From CAZFAP01 sp964516325 (GTDB lineage: Bacteria; Auribacterota; JABMQX01): a DNA stretch of 36,085 bases. Under the pieces are notes generated by a model. It ran no database searches. It was not told the DNA's origin and saw nothing but the letters and a program-made list of their open reading frames with translations. The position numbers and the translations under genes are program-made. The DNA lies in contig CAZFAP010000030.1 in assembly GCA_964516325.1 (NCBI GenBank), forward strand, positions 1 to 36,085. Reading direction: 5' to 3'. This document shows positions 17,034 to 25,100 of this stretch, piece after piece; position 1 is the first letter of the stretch; each line of letters starts with the position of its first letter.

Positions 17034-17242
17034 CGCTCCACGAGGTGGATGCTTCAGCGGGTGGGCCTGCGGTAATTCGAGGGCCCTCGGGAAGGGCGGC
17101 CCCAAGCCCGGCGGCGTATCGAGAGCAAGAGCGCGGCTGGGTAGTCATGTTTTTTGCACTATACACGTAGAAGGTAGACAGGGGTATGGGAGGTTGAGTT
17201 ACCTGAGTGGTGAGGTGATGAGGAGGTTGAGGGGGAGGGGAG

Positions 17243-17264
17243 GATGCCCCCCATGGGGGGCATC
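17243..17264. repeat. 22-bp perfect palindrome in a G-rich intergenic tract
   Basis: GATGCCCCCC, AT, GGGGGGCATC form a perfect palindrome. It follows a purine-rich, G-heavy stretch (17179-17242) containing repeated GAGGTTGAG. The gap 17034-17557 (524 nt) between metG and the convergent kinase gene holds no gene that I can support. Besides this palindrome it carries the ATCCTGT-family repeat. The palindrome lacks a T-run, so I do not call it a terminator. Confidence 0.6.
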
Positions 17265-17392
17265 GGGCGGTTGACAAATCAACCTCGCGGTCTCGGGGAG
17301 AAGGTGGTACCGTGTTTCGTTCCGCCGATGAACGCGGATAGACTGCAAAGTGTCGATGAGCGCGTATCCGTGGTTAATCCGCAACTCTGTTT

Positions 17393-17427
17393 ATCCTGTG
17401 AATCCTGTCCAAGGAATTCGGACAGGA
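17393..17427. repeat. Intergenic palindromic repeat, ATCCTGT family (copy 2, short)
   Basis: Two ATCCTGT units at a 9-nt period (17393 and 17402), followed by a 9-nt loop and GGACAGGA (17420-17427) that pairs perfectly with TCCTGTCC (17403-17410). Same 9-nt module as the larger copy at 5873-5977. Preceding sequence (about 17328-17385, with CGCGGATA and GTATCCGTGG) looks like the decayed arms of another intergenic palindrome. Confidence 0.6.
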
Positions 17428-17557
17428 CGAACCCTACAATAGGAAATTGCCCGGCATTCCCTGGCAGGAGAGCGTGGCATCACAGCACAAGGCGGGGTTC
17501 CCGCCGGTGCGGGTCCGGGTTTGTGGCGTAGATCGTCGAAATGACGTGCGGTCGCAC

Positions 17558-20500
17558 CTACTTGTCCATGCCCCTTCCGGGGACCTGTTTCTCGCCAGAC
17601 GACTGCTTTCTGGCGGCGAGCGCTTTATTGACGGTCTCGAGAACCTGGCTGCCGCTGAAAGGCTTGGGAAGCGCCGCAAAGGCCCCAAGGCTCGCGCAAT
17701 GCTCTTCTGTAATGTCGAGCCGCCCGGTCAAAATCACCGTCAACGGTTTCTTCTCGTCGGGAAGGTCGTTGATAGCCGCGATGAACTCTTCGCCCGTGAG
17801 TTCGGGCATCTGGAGGTCAACGAACGCCACAGCGTAATTCTCCCGCCGGAGAGCCTCGACAGCTTCGTTCGGATCGGTGAAACTGTCCGCGGCATGCCCT
17901 GCATGGGACAAGATGTCCGCCAGGAGGTTGGCGATTGCTTCCTCGTCGTCCACGATTAGCACGCGCGGAGTCGTTTGTTCTTTCGTTGCCCGCATTTCGC
18001 GTCGCGCCGCCTCACGTTTCGCCATGGCGGGAAGATAAACAGTGAAATTCGTTCCCTTCCCTATCCGGCTCTTGAGCTGGATGTCGCCGCCGTGCCCCTC
18101 CACGATGCTGTGGCACACGCTCAATCCCAGTCCTGTTCCACGAGCCTTTCCGTCGGGGGCTTCTCCGCCCGCGAGGGCGCCCTTCGTCGTGAAGAATGGC
18201 GTAAAGACTTTAGAGAGGTGCTCCTTCGGTATGCCGCAGCCGGTGTCCTCAACCCGAATGAAAGGTCTCCCTTTCTCGGAACCGGTCTGGACGGTAAGCC
18301 TCTTCACCGGCGATTTGAGCATGGCGTGCCTTGCGTTTACGACGAGGTTCATCACGACCGACACTAACATGCCGGGGTTGCCCATGACAAGCGGCGCCCG
18401 CAAGGAGTGCTTGACAACCACCTCTATCCCCTCGCTCGTGAACTCCTTTCCGGTCATCTTCAAGACCTCGTCCACGATGTCCCCGAGGCTGACGGGTTTC
18501 TTTTCTCCCACCTCTTTCCTCGAAAAGACAAGCAGGCTCTTGGTCAGGCTGGCGCCGCGTTCTGCGGACCTCCGGACAATCTCGAGGTTTCGCCGGGCAG
18601 CCTCTGACAGTTCTTCCATCTGGAGGGTCAGGTCAGCGTATCCAAGAATGACTGCGTTAATGTTGTTGAACTCGTGGGCAATTCCTCCGGCGAGCGTCCC
18701 CAAAGCCTCCATCTTCTGAGCGTGAGCCAATTGCTCCTGAAGCCGCTGTCTGTCCTGTTCTGCTCTCTTGCGGTCGGTGATGTCATGGCTTATCCCGAGC
18801 AGCCCGATGACGGTGTCGTGGCCGTTCCGCAAAGGCACCTTGGTCGTCAGCAACCATCCGCTCTTGCCGTCTCTATCTATCACAAGCTCCTCCCGGCCGA
18901 GCAGGGGTTGTCGTGAGAGGACGACATTCTGTTCGTCGGAGTAATACTGCTGCGCGAGTTCGCGCGGGAAAAACGCAAAGTCGGTCTTCCCGATGGCGTC
19001 CCCGAGCGTTTTGACTCCGAGGGTCTTGAGGTGGGTTGTGTTCGTGGTGATGAAACGGCTGTCAGCATCCTTAACGAATATGTGGCAGCCAGGCAGGTTG
19101 TCTATCAGCGTGCGTAACAAGTTGCGCTCTTTGGCGAGCGCCTCCTCCATCTCTTTGCGGTGAAGGGCGACCGCTGCCTGATTCATGAACGTCTCGATGA
19201 CCTCCCGACGACCCAGCTCGGCTCCCTTGCGCAGGACTATGTTCGCGTTGCCATACAGTTCTCCCTCCCTCACGAAGCCGACGGAGAATATGTCTCCAAG
19301 GCCGAGAAGCTTCTCGATGGCATAGCACACGCCCTTCGGGACACGCCTGAAGGTGAACTCGTAGAAGCCCCCGGGCACCTTGACCAACTTCCCGGTAGAA
19401 AGCGCTGCCCTTGCCTCTTCATCCATCTTCAGAGTCATCCCGACAGGATTTCTCCCCAAGATTCTCAGAGCGCCACTCGCATGTTTGCTAAGACCGAGTA
19501 CTGACCGAAGGCAGACGGTATCGGTCGCTCGGTCGTAGGAGTTGACCAGAACAAGGGCGTCGGCTGCCAGTTCCATCAGCCGTTGGCCTATGAACTGATA
19601 GATGTCGTCCTCGGGCGAAAGCTCCACAAACCCCATGGCGCTCTGCGACAGAAACGATAGGTCGCGGAGGAGCTGCTTCTCCTTCTCTTCCGCCCGCTTG
19701 CGCTCCGTGATGTCGCGCGTGACTCCGACAATTCCGACGGGTCGGCCCTCTGGGTCACGCACAAAAGACATCTTTGCCTCCGACCAGACGATGGACCCGT
19801 CCTTGCAGACGTGCTCGAGCTCCAGTACGCGAAATCTCTTGGGGTCCGCCTTACCTGTCCCCTCCAGTGCAAGCTCCTCCTTCAGAACCCTCGCAGCCAA
19901 TTCGAAGGCACGTGGGGTCATGATGTCTTCGAGTCTTAGCCTCATAGCCTCCTCAACGGTATAACCTCGTGTACGCGTAACGGAGGGGCTTATGTAGGTA
20001 AGCCGAAGGTCCATATCCATGGTCCAGATGACGTCGGTGGCATTTTCCGCAACCAGGCGGAATTTTTCTTCGCTCTGCCGGAGCGCTTGCTCCGCGCGCC
20101 TGTACCCGGCGATTTGGCGCTGAAGCTCCTCGTTGGCCGCCGCGAGTTCGGCGGTGCGTTCGTGGACGCGCCCCTCGAGCTCGTCGTGTGCCTTTTGCAG
20201 GGCGTGCTCTGCCCGTTTCCGTTCGCTAATGTCCGCGACCAAGGCGAAAAAGCCCTGGACTTTCCCGTCTCTGCCAACGTGCGGCACGTACGTCCCGTTG
20301 ATCCACCGCTCGCTGCCATGTCTGTACCGTACAAGTCTCTCGTATGTTACCTTCCGGCCCAACAGTGCGGCTTCGATGTGCTCCTGGATTGCTCGATACG
20401 CTGATTCGCCCAGGACGTCTCTGACGTGCTTGCCGAGAGCAGCCTCGCGCGGATGACCAAACCAGTCCTCATACGCTCTGTTGTTGAAACGGTATTGCTG

Positions 20501-20689
20501 CTGGGAATCAACGTAGGAGATGAGGAACGGCAACGCGTCGGCTATGAGGCGAAGCTGCTCTTCGCTTTTTCGGAGAGCTTGCTCCGCGTGGTCACGTCTC
20601 TTCTCCGCCGCCTCCAGCTCCGCCACACGTTGGCGAAGCCTGCTCAATTCCTCAAGAAGTTCGTCCTTGCTGTTTCCCCCCTCTTTCAT
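17558..20689 (-). CDS. Hybrid sensor histidine kinase (PAS-PAS-GAF-PAS-HisKA-HATPase-REC)
   Basis: A cytoplasmic 1043-aa sensor with no transmembrane segment. Order from the N-terminus: coiled coil (5-45); PAS (about 45-158); a second coiled coil; PAS (about 205-332, ends DITERKRAEE); a GAF-like region (335-515); PAS (520-645, ends DITDRKRAEQ); HisKA with phospho-His672 in GGIAHEFNN; HATPase with N box (MNLVVNARHA), DTGCGIP and GTGLGL; and a receiver domain with DDEE and phospho-Asp958 (VDLQMPE) plus the LPKPF lysine. I choose the ATG at 20689 because GGAGGG lies 7 nt upstream; an upstream TTG at 20734 would add 15 residues. There is no separate response regulator next to it, so output may pass through the fused receiver to a distant partner. 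The signal sensed is unknown. Confidence 0.88.
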   Translation of the reverse strand: MKEGGNSKDELLEELSRLRQRVAELEAAEKRRDHAEQALRKSEEQLRLIADALPFLISYVDSQQQYRFNNRAYEDWFGHPREAALGKHVRDVLGESAYRAIQEHIEAALLGRKVTYERLVRYRHGSERWINGTYVPHVGRDGKVQGFFALVADISERKRAEHALQKAHDELEGRVHERTAELAAANEELQRQIAGYRRAEQALRQSEEKFRLVAENATDVIWTMDMDLRLTYISPSVTRTRGYTVEEAMRLRLEDIMTPRAFELAARVLKEELALEGTGKADPKRFRVLELEHVCKDGSIVWSEAKMSFVRDPEGRPVGIVGVTRDITERKRAEEKEKQLLRDLSFLSQSAMGFVELSPEDDIYQFIGQRLMELAADALVLVNSYDRATDTVCLRSVLGLSKHASGALRILGRNPVGMTLKMDEEARAALSTGKLVKVPGGFYEFTFRRVPKGVCYAIEKLLGLGDIFSVGFVREGELYGNANIVLRKGAELGRREVIETFMNQAAVALHRKEMEEALAKERNLLRTLIDNLPGCHIFVKDADSRFITTNTTHLKTLGVKTLGDAIGKTDFAFFPRELAQQYYSDEQNVVLSRQPLLGREELVIDRDGKSGWLLTTKVPLRNGHDTVIGLLGISHDITDRKRAEQDRQRLQEQLAHAQKMEALGTLAGGIAHEFNNINAVILGYADLTLQMEELSEAARRNLEIVRRSAERGASLTKSLLVFSRKEVGEKKPVSLGDIVDEVLKMTGKEFTSEGIEVVVKHSLRAPLVMGNPGMLVSVVMNLVVNARHAMLKSPVKRLTVQTGSEKGRPFIRVEDTGCGIPKEHLSKVFTPFFTTKGALAGGEAPDGKARGTGLGLSVCHSIVEGHGGDIQLKSRIGKGTNFTVYLPAMAKREAARREMRATKEQTTPRVLIVDDEEAIANLLADILSHAGHAADSFTDPNEAVEALRRENYAVAFVDLQMPELTGEEFIAAINDLPDEKKPLTVILTGRLDITEEHCASLGAFAALPKPFSGSQVLETVNKALAARKQSSGEKQVPGRGMDK

Positions 20690-20740
20690 CTCGTGGCCCT
20701 CCGGAAGTGGATAGGATTGCACTGACCTTGCCAATTCGAA

Positions 20741-20835
20741 CGGGGCTTTCGTTTACGAGCCCCGCGATGAAACAGAAAGGCCCTACGCCTCCGGTTGCTC
20801 CGAAAACGTAGAGCCGTGGTTGCCCAAGAAAGGCC
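20741..20835 (-). promoter_or_regulatory. Structured leader upstream of the histidine kinase gene (unassigned)
   Basis: Two strong stem-loops precede the kinase gene. On the minus strand the first pairs GGCTCTACG (20815-20807) with CGTAGGGCC (20787-20779), nine pairs including one G-U, around a 19-nt loop with a small inner CGG/CCG stem. The second pairs CGGGGCT (20764-20758) with AGCCCCG (20747-20741). A 9-nt direct repeat (AGAAAGGCC on the plus strand, 20774 and 20827) brackets the first stem. It does not match a riboswitch consensus I can recall. It could be a regulatory leader or another intergenic repeat. Confidence 0.35.
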
Positions 20836-21012
20836 TGTCAAGCATAGTCGGCGCCTTATCCTGCCCCCCGACTCCCGGCTTATCACATATTTCCTACGAT
20901 ACTGATCCCCCAAAGTCAAGCGAAACTTTTGTGTCCGCGTAATGCCTCACTCTCGGGCGGGGGCCACCGGTGTCCCGGGACCCCCGGGCACCGCATGGAA
21001 GCAGTGGAGGTC

Positions 21013-21064
21013 GTGGCACGGGCGTCTCGCCCGTAGAGGATCATGGGCAAGATGCCCATGCCAC
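21013..21064. repeat. Intergenic double-hairpin repeat, ATGGGCA/TGCCCAT family (copy 2, intact)
   Basis: A compact cloverleaf-like element: outer arms GTGGCA (21013-21018) and TGCCAC (21059-21064); first hairpin ACGGGCG TCT CGCCCGT (21018-21034); second hairpin ATGGGCA AGA TGCCCAT (21043-21059). All stems are perfect. A degraded copy is at 5981-6029. The 752-nt gap 20690-21441 holds this element, the kinase leader and a third repeat family at 21307-21414, with no gene I can support. Confidence 0.75.
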
Positions 21065-21306
21065 CACACAAGCCGCCGCTTTTTACCGCGGAGCCCCAGG
21101 GCCACACCGCCCATAACTGAGGGATTACACGGGTTGGGATTTTTCTGTTGACACTGACGGAAGGGTGTTGTTTAGTTTCTGGCGCACAAATGGATCGTCA
21201 TGACGCCGAGCGGCGCCGGGAGAGGAAGGCGGGGCACATCGGCGAGCTATCCCTCAGTCACGGGTCGGGAAGGTCATGGACCACCCGGGCAGTGGTCTCG
21301 TAGAGA

Positions 21307-21414
21307 TGGAACCGCAGAGGACGCAGAGATCGCAGAGGGGCCTTCATGACCCCGTTCGTTCTCGGCGGTCTCCGCGTTCTCTGCGGTGATCTCCTCTCCA
21401 GACTGAGGCCTTAC
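21307..21414. repeat. Intergenic palindromic repeat, CGCAGAG/CTCTGCG family (copy 1)
   Basis: The left arm (21307-21337) has ACCGCAGAGGACGCAGAG followed by ATCGCAGAG; the right arm (21361-21390) is its imperfect reverse complement (TCTCCGCGTTCTCTGCGGT). About 23 nt separate the arms. The right end carries AGACTGAGGCCTTAC (21400-21414), which recurs exactly at the end of the second copy (30096-30110), so that tail is part of the element. Confidence 0.7.
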
Positions 21415-21441
21415 ATGGGCGAATTTGCATAGGGTTGAGGC

Positions 21442-21687
21442 GTGGTTCTTGACAAAATCGCAAAAGCCGGGCAGGAAGTTTACGACGCAAAGCTGAAAGA
21501 GCTGCTTGAGCCGGAATCCAACCGGCGCTTCGTGGCAATCGAGCCTTCGACCGGGAGCTATTTCATCGGCGCCTCCATCCTCGAGGCGCTCGAAAAAGGT
21601 GAACTGAGCTTCCCCAACGCCGATTTCCACGTCGTGCGAATCGGTTCCCCGGCGGCTGTTTCGTTCAGGCACAAGGTGGTCGTGTGA
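21442..21687 (+). CDS. Small protein paired with a retropepsin-like protein
   Basis: An 81-aa soluble protein beginning at GTG with AGGG 7 nt upstream. It has a helical N-terminus (KAGQEVYDAKLKELLEP) and then a compact alpha/beta part with FVAIEPSTGSYFIG and FHVVRIGSP. I recall similar small proteins (AIEP.SGEYF ... R.G pattern) encoded directly before clan AA aspartic-protease-like genes in many bacteria. The stop overlaps the next start by 4 nt (GTGA), so the two are coupled. The arrangement resembles a toxin-antitoxin or regulator-partner pair, but no function can be assigned. It starts 27 nt after an intergenic repeat. Confidence 0.6.
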   Translation: MVLDKIAKAGQEVYDAKLKELLEPESNRRFVAIEPSTGSYFIGASILEALEKGELSFPNADFHVVRIGSPAAVSFRHKVVV

Positions 21688-22064
21688 GAGTTGACGGATA
21701 CTTCGATACCCTCGGCTGTCCGAGAATCCGGATTCAAGCGGCAACCGGACAGGTGTTCGAGGCGGTCGTGAATACGGCTTTCACCGGCGATTTATGGATG
21801 CCCAGGAACATCCTGATGTCCCTCGGGTTCGTGTTGCGGGGATCGGTGAACGTCGAGTTTTCGGATGGAACGGTCAAGCCCGCCGAGCTTTTCGCGGGGC
21901 ACATCAACTGGTTTGGGCAAAAGCGGCGAGTCTCCGCGGTCGCCAGCGACGGGCAATCCTCGTGCGTGGGAATGGGGGCTCTTCGGGGCGCCTCTCTCAC
22001 AATCAACCCCGAAAAGAAGCTTCTATATCTGGATGCGCCCTTCGAGGCGGGGCCCTCGAAATAG
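21684..22064 (+). CDS. Clan AA aspartic-protease-like (retropepsin fold) protein with altered active site
   Basis: A 126-aa single-domain protein starting at GTG within the previous stop. The sequence VVNTAFTGDLWMP aligns with the active-site turn of small bacterial clan AA proteins, normally VDTGFTG or VDTAFNG followed by hydrophobic residues and P. Here the catalytic Asp is Asn. The second half has the beta-strand pattern VEFSDGTVKPAELFAG and MGALRGASLTINPEKKLLYLD, which fits the flap and closing strands. With Asn at the catalytic position it may not be an active peptidase. The pair with the 81-aa protein suggests a binary complex. Fold assignment is moderately sure; activity is doubtful. 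Confidence 0.6.
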   Translation: MRVDGYFDTLGCPRIRIQAATGQVFEAVVNTAFTGDLWMPRNILMSLGFVLRGSVNVEFSDGTVKPAELFAGHINWFGQKRRVSAVASDGQSSCVGMGALRGASLTINPEKKLLYLDAPFEAGPSK

Positions 22065-22142
22065 GACTCCCGATCGCAGCCCGTGATTGGGGAGCCCGAT
22101 TTTCTGTCCCCGCACCCGCCCCGAGACCAGAAACTGGGCAGA

Positions 22143-25100
22143 CTATCTCACGTCCACCCGGTAGAAGCGGGCGGAGACAAGGGGATCAACAGGCGCCTTT
22201 CTCGTGGGGTCGCCTGCGTCGAGGAAAGACATGAACTTGCCTGTGCCGCCTATCGCTTCTGCACACGGCTTCCACATCGTAAGGTCCGGCAAGGCCGCGT
22301 CTGCCTGCCCACTGAACGGCCCTTTCCTTCCGCACGGCGGCGACAACATCTCGGCGTAGAAAACTGTGTAGGTGCGTCCGGCGACCGTGGGCCAGGTTAT
22401 CAAAACCCCGCCGTTCTCTTGCAGAATCGGAGACAGAGTCGTAACGCGGAAGAATGACGAGGAGTCCCGCGGGTCGGTGCCGGCGAGGTATTCCTGGAGG
22501 TTGGATTCCCCGTCTCCGTCCGCATCCTGAAGAGCATCGGCGGCATCGGAGGCATTGAACCAGTGCTCGGCCTCCCATTGGTCGGAAATGGAGTCGGCAT
22601 CGGCATCCACGACGAACTCGTAGGCGCCGATATCGAAATAGGGACGCGGCCCGCCGCCCGTATTTGGCGTGTCCGGATCATCCAACCGCAAGTAACCGCC
22701 GGCGTCGAGGAGAGAGGCTGCTTCGGTTGCCCCTGAGTCAATGCAGGGAGACCCGGGTTGCAGCCGAAAATCACCGGCGGCAGGGTCTCGGAACAACGGG
22801 TCCAGGGAAATGTTGCCTTCTCCGAGGTCCCCGTCCATTGTGTCGAGGAAGGTCCCGGTGCACCCCACGAGGTCATCCCCATTGTCCCACAGAATGCAGT
22901 TGATGATCCTTGGCATGGCGTCGGGCGCGTAGATGCCAAACTCGCAGTCCACGATGGTGTTATTGGCGATCAGAGGCGATTTCGAGGGGCCGCAGAAGAC
23001 GCCGTAGTAAGTATTTGTGATGACATTTCCCGTGAGGGAAACCGCAGAAGACTGGCATTTGATTCCGCCGGTGCGAGCGCCATCCGGAGCTTTACCGACG
23101 AGGCGGCAATTCCGAACACTCCCTGAACTGGTCGAGGCGAACGTCAGAGACGTCCGCGGCTCCGCTGGCACCGCAAACTCGATGGTTACGCCCTCCGCGT
23201 AGAGGTTCCCCGAAACGAAGACGTCTGCGCCGGGCTGAGCAAACCGGACGGTTGCCCCGCGCGAGATCGAAAGAGTCTTGCCCGCCGGAACCGCCAGATC
23301 ACCGACCAGGTACTGCGGACAATCGTAGGCTGGCCAGACAGCGTCCTCGGTCAAGGGGCCGCGAACGAGGCCGTCATACGTATTCCCGTCGAAGACGTTG
23401 CCCGACATGACGGGGTGGGTTCTCTCCTCGGAAAAAATCGGATAGTCGCAGTTGAGAAACTCATTATTCGTGATCTCAGGAGAAGAATAACTGCCCGCAG
23501 CGGCGTGGAGAAAGACGCCGTAGTTGCAGACGATGAATGTGTTTCCTGAGATTTTTGGAGAAGAGGACATGCAATGAAAGCCGTAGTAGGCGTTCCTGAC
23601 AATGTTATTCGTGAAGACGATGTTCGAGCTGTAGCACTCGATTCCGCCCGCCAGCTCACCAGAGGAACCCAGGACGGAGATCACCGAGTTATCAATGATC
23701 CCCGAGGCGCCTTCCTCGAAAATCATGTGGGCGACTCTCCCGCTCGGCAGGTCAAACTCAAACGTAACGCCGCGCGCGATAATCCCGCCCCGTATGACCA
23801 TATCTCTCTTGTCGGTTTTGAACTGAACCACGACGCCGGGCTCGATAGTCAGGGTAACCGGCCTCAGGTCCTCCCCGGTCCCTACGTACAGACTGCCATT
23901 AACCACGTAAGGATGCCCGTCCACGTACTCCCATACCGTATCTTCGAGGATGATTCCTCCCTGGGCGAAGCCGAGCGTCAGGAACTTGAAGAACTTCCCG
24001 CCGTTATCGTCCACGGCGGTGTTGCCCGCTCGGTCAATGGACTCGACCCTAAAATAATAGACGGTTCTGGGCGTGAGGTCGGTGAGGGTGAGCTGGTGCA
24101 CGGCAGTTCGGGTCGGTTCCGAAGCGACCCGGCTCAACTGTGTCAAATCCGTTCCGCAATAGACCGCCCCCCTCGACTCTTCGTCCGTCTGCCACTTTAT
24201 AATCGCGGAGGAGTCCGTAACCTGCGTTGATTGGACACCGCTTATCGTCGGAGATGAAAGGTCGGCGATGGCCGTAGCGGGCTCCGCCCCGGAATAGGAG
24301 ACCGTGATGGTGTCGTTGTTCGCGATGGCCAGCCTGCCGTCGTTTTCTTTTTTCCCCTTGGCGGTCGGGATCTGTCCGACAAAAATCGAGGAGTTTGGTT
24401 CCGTCTCGGTGAGAGTAACGATTTCCGGAACGCTCTCCAGTGTGCTCGATATGTCAACTAAGACCGACTCCGCAGCCTCCGGGTAAATGTTGGCGGAGGG
24501 GGCGAGGACCGTGATGATGATCGTGTCGCCCAGCCTGTAGAAGAGCTTGTCCAGGTTGACCGTCCCCATGGCTCTGACCACCATGATGTCGTCTATGTAC
24601 CAACCGTCCCCCTCGCCGACGTCCGTGTTGTCGTCGGATTCCATCCGAAACCGAACCCTGATCCTGTCGCCGACAAAGTCCGCGAGGTCGAACGTCGCCC
24701 TTTCCCAGGGGATGTTGCCGCTCCATCCCGGCACAGGTCCCGAAGGGTTGCCGGTGCTGAGGGTGACGAGAGGAGTCCCCTCCACCATTTGCTCCTGCAT
24801 CAAGGAGCACCAATCCTGTGTGTCCTCGCGCTGGACCTGGACGAAGCCTCCGTCCCAATCGGTTTCCGCAAGCATCCTGTGCCAGAAAGAGAGGTGGGCT
24901 TTGGTCATACCCCGGAGGTCAATGAGCGGCGTATCCAGCGCGTTCGCGGACGGCGAGCCGTAATCGTCGGAATGCCAGCAAGCCGTCCCCGACTTGAAAT
25001 CGCTGGTTGTTATCTGCCAGGCGCTCACGCCGCCGGAGACGACCTCGAAAGACCATTGTCCCTGCGCTGAAGGGCTTCCCTCCTCCACGTCGTCGGAGAA

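Noticed and set aside
15825..17105. A 426-codon minus-strand frame opposite metG
   Set aside because: Antisense shadow of a clearly identified methionyl-tRNA synthetase.
17179..17242. Canonical G-quadruplex
   Set aside because: There are not four runs of three or more G within short loops; only a loosely G-rich tract.
20741..20835. Cyclic di-GMP or other known riboswitch before the kinase gene
   Set aside because: I compared by memory with GEMM, glycine, TPP and cobalamin consensus features and found no match; kept only as an unassigned structured leader.
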